Shown here one piece after another: positions 22,188 to 34,411 of a stretch of DNA of 47,771 nucleotides. Both the position numbers and the translations under genes were made by a program. The notes beneath the pieces were generated by a model that was given only the letters and a program-made list of their open reading frames with translations, was not told the origin of the DNA and did not search any database. The first letter of the stretch is position 1. Each line of letters starts with the position of its first letter. The stretch is from Oceanobacillus sp. CFH 90083 (GTDB lineage: Bacteria; Bacillota; Bacilli; Bacillales; Amphibacillaceae): contig NZ_VIYG01000003.1 of NCBI RefSeq assembly GCF_009389585.1, positions 293,372 to 341,142 on the forward strand, given 5' to 3'.

Positions 22188-23450
22188 ATGATGAAGCAGG
22201 TAGAGGTTGCGGTGACAGGCATGGGAGCTGTTTCCCCGTTTGGTATGGGAGTATCCACATTTTGGGATAATTTAATTGCGAATCGATCGGCGGTAAAGGA
22301 AGTAACAGACGAAAATATAAGGAAGTGGACAAAAGTAGGTGCGCGTGTCCCTGATTTTAAAGTATCCGATTTTATCTCTAAAAAAATTATCAGAAACACG
22401 GATTATTTTACACAGCTGGCATTGATTGCGGCAGATGAAGCAATCAAGGATGCAGGGCTGTTCAAAAGTGATGGTGAATCTTTTGTAGATGATGTAGATC
22501 GGAACCGGTTTGGAACAGCAATTGGAACCGCTTTTGGCGGCATTCAGTCCTTGGAGCAGGCTTCTGAAAAATTAGCGACAGGGCAGGCAAAAAGAGTAGG
22601 GCCGCGTATGATCTCTAAATCGATTCCGAATGCTGCTGCAAGCACAATTTCGATTCAATACGGATTCCGCGGGCCGTCGAATACATATGTCACAGCCTGT
22701 GCGGCTTCGGCAAATGCTATTGGTGAATCAGCTTACTGGTTTTTCCGTGATGATGTTGATTATATTCTTGCTGGAGGCGTGGACAGCCTGTGGTCCAATG
22801 TTTTTTTGTCTGGATTAGGAGATGCAGGAGCATTGGCAGTGAAAGGGCCGGATGATTTTTCAACATGGTCCCGGCCGTTTGATGCTGCAAGGACAGGGAT
22901 GGTCATGGGAGAAGGGGCAGGTTTATTTGTTCTGGAACCATTGGAGCGTGCCAAAGCAAGAGGGGCACATATTTATGCAACTTTAAAAGGGTATGGAGCC
23001 TCCAATGACGCTTATCATGATACATCACCAGACCCGGAAGGAACAAGTGCCGCATTGGCAATCGAGCGGGCGCTCCGTTCAGCACAGCTGAATCCGGCGG
23101 ATATTGATTATATTAATGCACATGCGACATCTACACCAGCTGGTGATATTGCGGAAACAAAGGCGCTAAAAAGGATATTTGGAGAAAGATTAGATCATAT
23201 TCCTGTCAGCTCTATCAAAGGCAGTGTCGGGCATTTATTAGGAGCTGCCGGAGCAATTGAAAGTATTGCAGCGATTAAAGCAATTGAGACAGGAATTTTA
23301 CCGGCAACATTACATTCAGAAAATCGGGACGAAGAGGCTCCATTGGATATTGTTCCGAATGCCAGCCGGAAGCAGCAGATTAAGACGGCGATGAGCAACT
23401 CTTTTGGTTTCGGTGGACAAAATGGAATCGTGATTTGGCAGGCTCCTTAA
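22188..23450 (+). CDS. Beta-ketoacyl synthase, FabF-like, probably not the housekeeping enzyme
   Basis: 420 residues, full KAS II size. Catalytic residues present: Cys171 in VTACAASANA, His312 in NAHATSTPAGD, Lys344 and His349 in SIKGSVGHLLGAAGA; C-terminal NSFGFGGQNG. It condenses an acyl thioester with a malonyl thioester. It differs from housekeeping FabF in its surroundings: no fabH, acpP or fabD nearby, but an acyl-CoA ligase gene 48 nt downstream. That pairing suggests a dedicated small pathway that elongates or builds an acyl group. AGAGGAG (22176-22182) fits ATG 22191 slightly better than ATG 22188; the difference is one residue. Confidence 0.88.
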   Translation: MMKQVEVAVTGMGAVSPFGMGVSTFWDNLIANRSAVKEVTDENIRKWTKVGARVPDFKVSDFISKKIIRNTDYFTQLALIAADEAIKDAGLFKSDGESFVDDVDRNRFGTAIGTAFGGIQSLEQASEKLATGQAKRVGPRMISKSIPNAAASTISIQYGFRGPSNTYVTACAASANAIGESAYWFFRDDVDYILAGGVDSLWSNVFLSGLGDAGALAVKGPDDFSTWSRPFDAARTGMVMGEGAGLFVLEPLERAKARGAHIYATLKGYGASNDAYHDTSPDPEGTSAALAIERALRSAQLNPADIDYINAHATSTPAGDIAETKALKRIFGERLDHIPVSSIKGSVGHLLGAAGAIESIAAIKAIETGILPATLHSENRDEEAPLDIVPNASRKQQIKTAMSNSFGFGGQNGIVIWQAP

Positions 23451-23498
23451 GGTTCATGAGAAATAAAATGAAACAGATAATGAAATGGAGAGATAACC

Positions 23499-25223
23499 AT
23501 GCTGGAGGAACGACAAGGTCATGTGAGTGTAGAGGAGAGACAAGCTGCACTAAAAAAGATGTATCCGAGTTGGGAAAAGCGGACGATTGCAACGCATTTT
23601 TTTAAGCAGTGTCAGCAGTATAGTGAATTTCCGTTAATTATGATGCCGGATAAGGCTGTGACCTATGAAGAGATGTGGGGGACAGCACATAATTACGCAA
23701 AGGCAATGCTGTATGCAGGCGTTGAGCCGGGAGATCATGTGGCTGTTTTAATGGAAAATGAACCAGAATTTGTCGCTTTATTTATTGCTTCCTCTATGGT
23801 GGGAGCAGTTGTCGTCCCATTGAATACACAGCTTCAAAAGGAAGAATTAACCTATATGCTTCGTCAATCTGATACAAATTGGCTGATTACCCATCAATTT
23901 GCAGGGAGGCAACATCATGCAGAAGCGTTGAAGGATATTGTTGCTGAGCTTCAGGAAGATACAGAGAGTCCTTTTAAACAAGCTGTGTGCATAGCGAATA
24001 GAGAAGCAGAGGTTCCAGAGATTTATACACAATGGGAAGAATTTTTGCAAGGCGCTAAAAAAGTAGATAAGGATATGTTAAACAATCGTTGGGAAGAAAC
24101 AAATGACCCGGATGCTTGTGTCGCTATTATTTATACTTCCGGATCTACCGGTTTGCCAAAAGGGGTTATGCTGACAGATGATATGCTGCTTCGTTCTGGA
24201 TTTGCAACATGTTTAACCAGAGGATATGAAATAGGAAGACGGATATATGCGCCGTTGCCAATGTATCATGTTTATTTTCTTCAAGAGGGTTTACTTGCAG
24301 CTTCCTTTATAGGAGGAGGTATGGTCACTTGTCATGCTTTTCAGCCGCTGCAATCACTGCAATTGATGGAAAAGTATCAGGTTCATGATTTTCTGGCTGT
24401 ACCATCGATGCTGGTCGCTTTATTGAATCGTCCGGAAGTCAAAAATACAAACCTGGAGCATCTTTATGCATTATTATGCTGCGCAGCTCCTTCGCCAGTT
24501 CCGCTATGGAAAAGGGCAGTAGACGAATTACAAGTAACAGAGATCGGTACAGGCTGTGGTGCAACAGAAGCAGGCTCTACAACGATGCTCACTGAAATCG
24601 GTGATTCGCTGGAAGTTATTTCAACAACAGTCGGGAAGGTAAAAACGGCAGGCATTGCAGGCCATCTGGAGTTTGGAGATAAAAGCGTCACGTACAAAGT
24701 TATTGATCCCGATACAGGAGAAACATTACCAGCTGGTTCTGTCGGCGAGTTGGCAGTACGGGGAAACGTTGTAACGGCAGGATATTATAAAAAGCCGGAG
24801 GAAACAGCTTTTGCGAAGGATGCAGACGGTTATATCCGCAGCGGTGATTTAGGAACCATAGACGAAAACGGATATATTCGCCTATTAGGCAGAAGCAAGG
24901 ACCTTTACAAAGTATCTGGAGAAACAGTCGCTCCAAAAGAGGTAGAGGACATTATTTCCATACACCCGGCAGTAAATCAGGTTTACATTGTCGGTGTACC
25001 CGATCAATTAACAACAGAAACAGGTGCTGCATTTATTGAATTAAAACAAGGCGAAACCTGTACCAGACAAGAAATTAGAAAGCTGTGCCGTGAGCATGTG
25101 GCGCGGTTTAAAGTACCGCGTTATATCTGGTTTGTGGAAGCAAAGGATTGGCCGCTGACAGGAACAGGGAAGATACAAAAATTTAAACTGCAGGATATAG
25201 CGCAGGAAAAATTGAAAAAATAA
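23499..25223 (+). CDS. AMP-dependent acyl-CoA synthetase/ligase
   Basis: 574 residues, full length of the ANL superfamily. Motifs: AIIYTSGSTGLPKGVMLT (ATP loop), IGTGCGATEAGSTTM (the usual YGxTE replaced by CGATE), YIRSGDLGTIDENGYIRLLGRSKDLYKVSGETVAPKEVE (hinge and C-domain) and the catalytic Lys in LTGTGKIQKFKL. It activates a carboxylic acid to an acyl-adenylate and then a thioester with CoA (or a carrier protein). Downstream of a ketosynthase and closed by a strong terminator, it is probably the second and last gene of the operon. Whether it loads a fatty or an aryl acid cannot be told. ATG 23499 is preceded by a weak site (GGAGAGATAACC). Confidence 0.88.
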   Translation: MLEERQGHVSVEERQAALKKMYPSWEKRTIATHFFKQCQQYSEFPLIMMPDKAVTYEEMWGTAHNYAKAMLYAGVEPGDHVAVLMENEPEFVALFIASSMVGAVVVPLNTQLQKEELTYMLRQSDTNWLITHQFAGRQHHAEALKDIVAELQEDTESPFKQAVCIANREAEVPEIYTQWEEFLQGAKKVDKDMLNNRWEETNDPDACVAIIYTSGSTGLPKGVMLTDDMLLRSGFATCLTRGYEIGRRIYAPLPMYHVYFLQEGLLAASFIGGGMVTCHAFQPLQSLQLMEKYQVHDFLAVPSMLVALLNRPEVKNTNLEHLYALLCCAAPSPVPLWKRAVDELQVTEIGTGCGATEAGSTTMLTEIGDSLEVISTTVGKVKTAGIAGHLEFGDKSVTYKVIDPDTGETLPAGSVGELAVRGNVVTAGYYKKPEETAFAKDADGYIRSGDLGTIDENGYIRLLGRSKDLYKVSGETVAPKEVEDIISIHPAVNQVYIVGVPDQLTTETGAAFIELKQGETCTRQEIRKLCREHVARFKVPRYIWFVEAKDWPLTGTGKIQKFKLQDIAQEKLKK

Positions 25224-25277
25224 AACATCTCTGGTGCAAAGCTATGCTTGATAGACTTTGCAGCAGGGATGTTTTTG
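25222..25277 (+). terminator. Terminator of the ketosynthase/ligase operon
   Basis: AAACATCTCTGGTGCAAAG (from 25223) pairs with CTTTGCAGCAGGGATGTTT (25256-25274) with few mismatches, ending in a T-run. The left arm includes the stop codon region. Confidence 0.85.
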
Positions 25278-25290
25278 TTTCCAAAAGAGG

Positions 25291-25995
25291 TTAAATTCCT
25301 GTCCCTAAAATATAAAATTGGGATTGATTATAATTGTAAGTAACCATGGAATAATCGAAAGGTGTCCCGTTTGTCAGATAGAAGATACTTTCCATTATGA
25401 GTTTAGGTTCACTATTTTTTAGCTTCAAATAATTTGCTTCCTGTTCAGTAAGTTTACCAATTTGCATATACATATCGGAAAATCCGACTTTGAGCCCCAA
25501 CCCATCTTCAATATATTGAAAAATAGACTCTGTCACAATTTCCTTATTCAAGTAAGGGATAATAGCTTTATTATAATAAGATTCTTCTAAACAAAGTGTC
25601 TCTTCCTCGATATATCGGATCCGTTTTACGTAATAAACATCCTGATTCATATCGATCTGCAAGTTTTGTGCAACTGCTTCCGTCGGCTTGCAGATATCCA
25701 GCTCAAGTACTTCAGATGTGATGTTAAATTCTTCTAAATCCTTTTGGAACCCTTGATTAGATAACAGGTTAATATAATTTTTTCGTTTTTTTCTTCTTAC
25801 AAAAATGCCGCTTCCCCGTACTTGAAAGATTAATCCCTTTTTTTCCAGCAAATCTAACGCTTTAATAATTGTACTTTTACTGGTATCAAATTTTCTGATT
25901 AAGGATTCCAGTACAGGAAGCTTTTCTCCTTGCTGCATTTGCTGATTTTCAATATATAACTCAATTTCATTGGCGATTTGCTGATATTTCAACAT
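25291..25995 (-). CDS. GntR family regulator with UTRA domain, repressor of the adjacent bgl operon
   Basis: 234 residues. N-terminal winged helix: KYQQIANEIELYIENQQMQQGEKLPVLESLIRKFDTSKSTIIKALDLLEKKGLIFQVRGSGIFV, then an UTRA (chorismate-lyase-like) effector domain from ~80 (YVKRIRYIEEETLCLEESYYN ... MESIFYLTNGTPFDYSMVTYNYNQSQF). This is the architecture of sugar-phosphate sensing repressors such as GmuR, TreR and YydK. It is divergent from bglP1, whose promoter spacer holds a perfect dyad (26168-26183), so it most likely represses that operon until a phosphorylated beta-glucoside appears. ATG 25995 is preferred, with CGAGGTG upstream; the frame from 26052 lacks a site. Confidence 0.85.
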   Translation of the reverse strand: MLKYQQIANEIELYIENQQMQQGEKLPVLESLIRKFDTSKSTIIKALDLLEKKGLIFQVRGSGIFVRRKKRKNYINLLSNQGFQKDLEEFNITSEVLELDICKPTEAVAQNLQIDMNQDVYYVKRIRYIEEETLCLEESYYNKAIIPYLNKEIVTESIFQYIEDGLGLKVGFSDMYMQIGKLTEQEANYLKLKNSEPKLIMESIFYLTNGTPFDYSMVTYNYNQSQFYILGTGI

Positions 25996-26101
25996 ATGTA
26001 CACCTCGTTTAGACTGAATATTCTTTTTAATTTCATGGCTTATCGTTAACAAATATTATGATGATTACTTAAAAGCGATATTTGACAGGCATATAAACTA
26101 G

Positions 26102-26124
26102 TATACCATATTATGAACGGTATA
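26102..26124. promoter_or_regulatory. Second operator-like dyad over the GntR gene's promoter
   Basis: TATACC (26102-26107), 11 nt, GGTATA (26119-26124). On the minus strand GGTATACT supplies a good -10 (TATACT) with a weak -35 TTAATA 17 nt upstream, so the dyad overlaps the regulator's own promoter and suggests autoregulation. Confidence 0.45.
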
Positions 26125-26160
26125 TTAATAAAATAGGTACATAAAATAATTATTAACTAC

Positions 26161-26189
26161 TTGAAATATTGTAACCGTACAATTATAAT
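26161..26189 (+). promoter_or_regulatory. bglP1 promoter with operator in its spacer
   Basis: TTGAAA (26161-26166), 17-nt spacer, TATAAT (26184-26189). The spacer is almost filled by the perfect dyad ATTGTAACCGTACAAT (26168-26183; 6-bp arms, 4-nt centre). A bound repressor would exclude RNA polymerase. This promoter also shows that translation cannot start at GTG 26190, which would lie at or before the transcription start. Confidence 0.8.
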
Positions 26190-26222
26190 GTGAATATCAA
26201 ATTGAAGTTAAGGGGAATAGAT

Positions 26223-29604
<3,382 letters not shown>

Positions 29605-29631
29605 AATGAAATCGTAATTTAGTAAAGAGAA

Positions 29632-29674
29632 AAAGGACTTTCTTAACCTTATTAGTTGAGAAAGTCTTTTTTTA
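29632..29674 (+). terminator. Terminator of the first bgl operon
   Basis: AAAAAGGACTTTCTTAA pairs with TTGAGAAAGTCTTTTTTT around TTATTAG; one G-U pair, strong T-tract. Confidence 0.85.
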
Positions 29675-29744
29675 TTGTTATATAAGTTATCCTTCCCAAC
29701 CTTCCAATCGGTTGTCTAACTTCCCATTTTATGAAAAAAATATA

Positions 29745-29759
29745 ATAAAAGCGTTTACA
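29745..29759 (+). promoter_or_regulatory. CcpA cre site over the gnt promoter
   Basis: ATAAAAGCGTTTACA fits the cre consensus WTGNAARCGNWWWCA with one mismatch (A for G at position 3). It overlaps the -35 box TTTACA (29754-29759), the classic place for catabolite repression by CcpA. Confidence 0.7.
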
Positions 29760-29798
29760 AGATAAAAAATACATGTTAGTATACCTGTATACAAGTAT
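29754..29798 (+). promoter_or_regulatory. gnt promoter and GntR-type gluconate operator
   Basis: Promoter TTTACA (29754-29759), 17 nt, TAGTAT (29777-29782). Directly at the start site lies ATACCTGTATACAAGTAT (29781-29798), which differs in one base from the B. subtilis GntR operator ATACTTGTATACAAGTAT as I recall it. In B. subtilis this site is bound by GntR, the gluconate repressor. No gntR gene is in this operon. The gap 29605-29935 contains, besides these sites, a ~140-nt leader with a TTGAAA/TTTCAA dyad and no gene. Confidence 0.75.
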
Positions 29799-29935
29799 TC
29801 GGATGAAAAATATACATGTTTTGAAAGCCCTTTATTTCAATGATATTGCTAAGAGTACGTACATGTAATCAATATAACAGGACATCTTCAAGGAATGACT
29901 GTATTCTAAAAATAAAAAGACAGTGAGGGATAACA

Positions 29936-31498
29936 TTGAATCAAAATAGATTTATGCTCGGAGTAGATATTGGCACAACAAGTACAAAGGCTGTGCTTTA
30001 CCGGGAAACAGGCGAAATTATGGCACAGAGCAATCAAGGGTATGATTTGCACACACCTGACGTCCGGACAGCTGAGCAAAATCCGGAGGAAATATATCAG
30101 GCAGTATGTCATGTAATCAAACAAACAATGAAAGAATCAGCGATTGATCAAGAAAAGCTCTCCTTTATATCGTTCAGCAGCGCGATGCACAGTTTAATTG
30201 CAATGAACGAAGATAATGAAGCAATTACACCGTGTATTACATGGGCAGATAACCGCAGCTCAAACTGGACAAATAAAATCAAGAACGAATGGAACGGTCA
30301 TGATGTTTACCTGCGCACAGGCACACCAATTCATCCAATGTCCCCGCTGAGTAAAATTACCTGGCTGGAGCAGGAGCACCCGGAAATAGCGGAACAGACG
30401 AAAAAATATATTGGTATAAAAGAATATGTTTTCTATCAATTCTTTGGTGAATATGTCATGGATTATTCTCTGGGATCAGCTACTGGAATGATGAATCTGG
30501 AGGAGCTTTCCTGGGACGAAGGGGCTCTTGAATTGACAGGAATTTCAGAGGACAAGCTGCCAAGGCTGGTACCAACTACCGAAAGCTTTACAACATGCCA
30601 GTCTGACATTGCGAAGGATTTAGGAATTGCACCAGATACGAAATTTATTATTGGAGCAAGTGACGGTGTGTTATCAAATATAGGTGTAAACGCAATTAAA
30701 GAAGGGGACGTGGCGATTACTATCGGTACAAGCGGAGCAATCCGGACAGTTATTCCCAAACCCCGAACAGACCAGAAAGGACGGATTTTCTGCTATGCAT
30801 TAACAGAAGATCATTGGGTAATCGGCGGACCGGTAAATAATGGCGGGATGGTACTGCGCTGGATTCGTGATGAGTTTGCTGCAAGTGAAGTAGAGACAGC
30901 AAAGCGTTTAAATATGGATGCTTATGAAGTATTAACAGCCATCGCGAAACAAGTAGAACCGGGATCCAATGGATTATTATTTCATCCATTTTTGGCAGGA
31001 GAACGTGCACCGCTTTGGAACGCCAATGTCCGCGGCTCATTTATCGGTTTAACGCTGAATCATAAAAAAGAGCATATGGTTCGTGCTGCTTTAGAAGGCG
31101 TTATCTTTAACCTGTACACCGTTTTTCTGGCATTGGTAGAAGTGATGGATGTCCCAGTAAATTCTATCAAGGCAACAGGCGGATTTTCAAAATCGGAGCT
31201 ATGGCGGCAAATGATGGCAGATATTTTTGATCAAAATGTCATTGTGCCGAAAAGCTATGAATCTTCTTGTTTAGGAGCTTGCTTACTTGGATTATATGCA
31301 GAAGAAAAAATTGAATCCTTTGATGTTGTCGAAGAATTAATCGGATTTACACACCAGCATGAGCCTGAGCCGGATCATGTTGAAGCTTACCGGGAGTTAA
31401 TGCCAATCTTTATTAATATTTCACGTTCACTTGAACAGGAATATGAGCAGATTTCGGCTTATCAGGAAAAGAATTCACTGAAAAATAAAAAGAAGTAA
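29936..31498 (+). CDS. gntK: Gluconokinase (FGGY family)
   Basis: 520 residues, full FGGY kinase. N-terminal phosphate loop FMLGVDIGTTSTKAVLYRETG, second ATPase loop DVAITIGTSGAIRTV, and the C-terminal ADP-binding KATGGFSKSELWRQMMADIF. It phosphorylates gluconate to 6-phosphogluconate in the cytosol. Assignment to gluconate rather than xylulose or glycerol rests on the next two genes (GntP permease and 6-phosphogluconate dehydrogenase) and on the gluconate-type operator upstream. TTG 29936 is used with TGAGGGAT upstream, as in B. subtilis gntK-like genes with rare starts; ATG 29951 is the alternative. 18 nt before gntP. Confidence 0.9.
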   Translation: MNQNRFMLGVDIGTTSTKAVLYRETGEIMAQSNQGYDLHTPDVRTAEQNPEEIYQAVCHVIKQTMKESAIDQEKLSFISFSSAMHSLIAMNEDNEAITPCITWADNRSSNWTNKIKNEWNGHDVYLRTGTPIHPMSPLSKITWLEQEHPEIAEQTKKYIGIKEYVFYQFFGEYVMDYSLGSATGMMNLEELSWDEGALELTGISEDKLPRLVPTTESFTTCQSDIAKDLGIAPDTKFIIGASDGVLSNIGVNAIKEGDVAITIGTSGAIRTVIPKPRTDQKGRIFCYALTEDHWVIGGPVNNGGMVLRWIRDEFAASEVETAKRLNMDAYEVLTAIAKQVEPGSNGLLFHPFLAGERAPLWNANVRGSFIGLTLNHKKEHMVRAALEGVIFNLYTVFLALVEVMDVPVNSIKATGGFSKSELWRQMMADIFDQNVIVPKSYESSCLGACLLGLYAEEKIESFDVVEELIGFTHQHEPEPDHVEAYRELMPIFINISRSLEQEYEQISAYQEKNSLKNKKK

Positions 31499-31516
31499 GA
31501 CAGGAGCTGAAGAAAA

Positions 31517-32875
31517 ATGGAAAATATCTATCCGCTTATCGTTGTTGCATTAGCAGTAGCCGCACTTTTACTACTTATTATGAAATGGAATTTAAATACG
31601 TTTATTGCATTGATTGTGGTTGCCTTCTTAACAGCATTAGCTCTAGGAATGTCTCTGGGGGAAATTGTTGATACCGTTAAATCAGGATTAGGCGGGACGC
31701 TGGGTGATATTGCACTTATCTTTGTTTTCGGTGCCATGCTGGGTAAATTAGTTGCGGATGCCGGCGGAGCACAGCGTATCGCTTTAACGCTGATTCATGC
31801 ATTTGGTAAAAAGCGTATCCAATGGGCAGTAGTTATTGCTTCCTTTATCATTGGTGTCGCATTGTTCTTTGAAGTAGGACTGGTATTATTAATTCCGATT
31901 GTTTACCAGATTGCGAAAGAAATTAAATTACCATTATTATACCTTGGTTTGCCAATGACGGCTGCATTATCTGTGACACATGGATTCCTGCCGCCTCACC
32001 CGGGACCGACAGTAATTGCAGAGCAATATGGAGCAAATGTTGGTATCGTACTGCTTATCGGTATTATTATTGCCATTCCGACAGTGATTCTTGCCGGACC
32101 GTTGTTTACAAAGTTGGCTCAAAAATTAGTTCCGGATGCTTTTTCAAGGATTGGAAATATTGGATCGCTTGGTAATACGAAAACTTTTAAAGAAGAAGAA
32201 ACTCCTGGATTCGGTATCAGTGCCTTGACTGCGCTTTCTCCAGTAATTTTGATGGCGATTACAACAATTGTACAGCTGCTTCAGGAAATTGGTAATATGG
32301 CGGATAATCTGTTTTTTGAAATTGTGCGTACAATTGGAGACCCAACCATAGCTCTTTTACTATCCTTGCTATTTGCAATTTACACCATGGGTATTGCTCG
32401 CAGAATTCCGATGAAAACATTAATGAGCTCAGCAGAAGAATCTGTTCGTGGCATTAGTATCATTCTTTTAGTTACTGCTGGAGGCGGTGCCTTAAAACAA
32501 GTATTAATCGACGGCGGTGTCGGTGATGCTGTAGCAAATATTTTTTCTGGTACGAATATGTCGCCGATTTTCTTAGCCTGGCTGATTGCCGCGATTCTTA
32601 GAATTGCGTTAGGCTCAGCAACAGTTGCAGCATTAACAACGGCTGGGATGGTTATCCCGTTGATGGAAGGTGCCGATGTGAATTTAGCATTAATGGTATT
32701 AGCTACAGGGGCAGGAAGCTTGATTGCTTCTCACGTAAACGATACAGGCTTCTGGATTTTCAAGGAATACTTTAATTTATCTATGAAAGAAACCTTTGCT
32801 ACATGGACATTATTGGAAACAATTATTTCTGTATCAGGACTTGTATTTACGCTGTTATTAAGCTTTATCATTTAA
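31517..32875 (+). CDS. gntP: Gluconate:H+ symporter, GntP family
   Basis: 452 residues, the typical GntP length, with about 12-14 hydrophobic segments. Family signatures: VFGAMLGKLVADAGGAQRIALTLI near residue 70, SVTHGFLPPHPGPTVIAEQYGANVG, LIASHVNDTGFWIFKEYFNLSMKETFATWTLLETI near the C-terminus. It brings gluconate (or a related sugar acid) into the cell with protons. Lies between the kinase and the dehydrogenase in the same order as B. subtilis gntKPZ. ATG 31517 is preceded by CAGGAGCTGAAG. Confidence 0.93.
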   Translation: MENIYPLIVVALAVAALLLLIMKWNLNTFIALIVVAFLTALALGMSLGEIVDTVKSGLGGTLGDIALIFVFGAMLGKLVADAGGAQRIALTLIHAFGKKRIQWAVVIASFIIGVALFFEVGLVLLIPIVYQIAKEIKLPLLYLGLPMTAALSVTHGFLPPHPGPTVIAEQYGANVGIVLLIGIIIAIPTVILAGPLFTKLAQKLVPDAFSRIGNIGSLGNTKTFKEEETPGFGISALTALSPVILMAITTIVQLLQEIGNMADNLFFEIVRTIGDPTIALLLSLLFAIYTMGIARRIPMKTLMSSAEESVRGISIILLVTAGGGALKQVLIDGGVGDAVANIFSGTNMSPIFLAWLIAAILRIALGSATVAALTTAGMVIPLMEGADVNLALMVLATGAGSLIASHVNDTGFWIFKEYFNLSMKETFATWTLLETIISVSGLVFTLLLSFII

Positions 32876-33013
32876 AAGCTTGGCAACAGACCCTGAAAGG
32901 ATAGAATTACTCTGTTTGAACTTATGTATAGGAAAATAGGAGACTGTGACATTCGGAAGCAGTTACATGAAAACGCTTTGTTCCAATCTCTTTTTTTCAG
33001 GGAGGAATGAAAA

Positions 33014-34411
33014 ATGAATTCAATAGGTGTTTTTGGGCTTGGTGTGATGGGGGCCAACCTCGCATTGAACATGGCAAAAAAGGGTGAGAAGGTTGCTGTG
33101 TATAACTATACACCGGATTTAACAGATGCATTTCAAGCAAAGCATCAAAATGAGAATCTGGAAGCGTATTATGATTTACAATATTTTATCCATTCATTGG
33201 AAAAACCAAGAAAAATCTTTTTGATGGTAACAGCTGGAACGGTTGTTGATTCTGTTATGGCCAGTCTTATGCCGTTACTTGATCAAGGTGATATTATAAT
33301 GGATGGTGGAAACTCAAATTTTGTAGATTCTAACCGAAGATCCGGTTACTTAAAGGAAAAAGGGCTGCACTTTATTAGTGTTGGTGTTTCTGGCGGTGAA
33401 GAGGGTGCATTGAATGGTCCTTCACTAATGCCAAGTGGAGATAAAGAAGCGTATCAGCAGGTTGCTCCGATTCTGGAAAAAATTGCTGCACAGGTAGATG
33501 GGAAGCCATGCTGTTCCTATCTTGGCAAGGAGGGATCCGGTCACTATGTCAAAATGGTGCATAACGGAATTGAATATGCAGATATGCAGCTGATTACAGA
33601 ATCCTATCAATTTCTGCGGGAAAGATTAGGGCTGAATGTCAATGAAATAGCCGCTGTTTTTGCAGAATGGAACAAAGGTGAGCTGAACAGCTATTTGATG
33701 GAAATCACAGCTGATATCTTAACGCATGTCGATGAAGAAACGAATCAGCCAATGGTAGATGTTATTTTAGATCAATCAGGACAAAAAGGAACCGGTAAAT
33801 GGACAAGTCAAAATGCCCTGGATATCGGTGTTTCCCTATCCATTATTACAGAATCTGTCTTTATGCGATTTTTATCTACTGTAAAGGAAGAACGCATGAT
33901 TGCGGAACAAAAACTGACTGGTCCAAATCAGCTAGTAGAGGAAGTCGACAAAAAAGCATGGATTGAGCTGGTCCGGCAGGCGTTATTTATGGGTAAAGTT
34001 TCTACTTATGCGCAAGGATTCTATCAATATAAACAAGCATCTGAGCAATATCATTGGGATTTACAGCTGGACGAAATTGCTTTGATTTTCCGTGGAGGCT
34101 GCATTATTCGTGCTGCTATTTTAAATGAAATCAGTAAAGCCTTTAAAGAAAATAAAGAACTGCCGAACCTTTTCCTTTCTCCATATTTCAAAGCTATCCT
34201 GAATAATTATCAAGCTTCTATGCGAAAGGTAGTGATGAAAGGAATGGAAACGGGATTAGCATTACCCTGTCTCAGTGCTTCATTAGTATATTATGATGGT
34301 TATCGATCTGCGAAAAGCGGCGCAAATATGATTCAGGCACAGCGGGATTATTTTGGAGCGCATACGTATCAGCGCGTGGACAAAGAAGGTCATTTTCATA
34401 CGGAGTGGTAA
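33014..34411 (+). CDS. gnd: 6-phosphogluconate dehydrogenase, decarboxylating
   Basis: 465 residues. NADP loop GVFGLGVMGANLALNMAKKG, MDGGNSNFVDSNRR, catalytic region SGGEEGALNGPSLMPSG and KEGSGHYVKMVHNGIEYADMQLI (Lys and His of the active site, N-G-I-E-Y), and QKGTGKWTSQNALDIGVSL. It oxidises and decarboxylates 6-phosphogluconate, made by gntK, to ribulose-5-phosphate. This is the gntZ position of B. subtilis. The spacer after gntP is 138 nt, longer than expected; it contains ATGAAAACGCTTTGT (32967-32981), a weak cre-like site with two mismatches. ATG 33014 has CAGGGAGGAATGAAAA upstream. Confidence 0.93.
   Translation: MNSIGVFGLGVMGANLALNMAKKGEKVAVYNYTPDLTDAFQAKHQNENLEAYYDLQYFIHSLEKPRKIFLMVTAGTVVDSVMASLMPLLDQGDIIMDGGNSNFVDSNRRSGYLKEKGLHFISVGVSGGEEGALNGPSLMPSGDKEAYQQVAPILEKIAAQVDGKPCCSYLGKEGSGHYVKMVHNGIEYADMQLITESYQFLRERLGLNVNEIAAVFAEWNKGELNSYLMEITADILTHVDEETNQPMVDVILDQSGQKGTGKWTSQNALDIGVSLSIITESVFMRFLSTVKEERMIAEQKLTGPNQLVEEVDKKAWIELVRQALFMGKVSTYAQGFYQYKQASEQYHWDLQLDEIALIFRGGCIIRAAILNEISKAFKENKELPNLFLSPYFKAILNNYQASMRKVVMKGMETGLALPCLSASLVYYDGYRSAKSGANMIQAQRDYFGAHTYQRVDKEGHFHTEW

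Noticed and set aside
26190..26222. GTG 26190 as the start of bglP1
   Set aside because: It directly follows the -10 box, so it would lie at or before the transcription start.
32967..32981. cre site between gntP and gnd
   Set aside because: Two mismatches at the conserved end (GT instead of CA) and an internal position in the operon; mentioned only as weak in the gnd entry.
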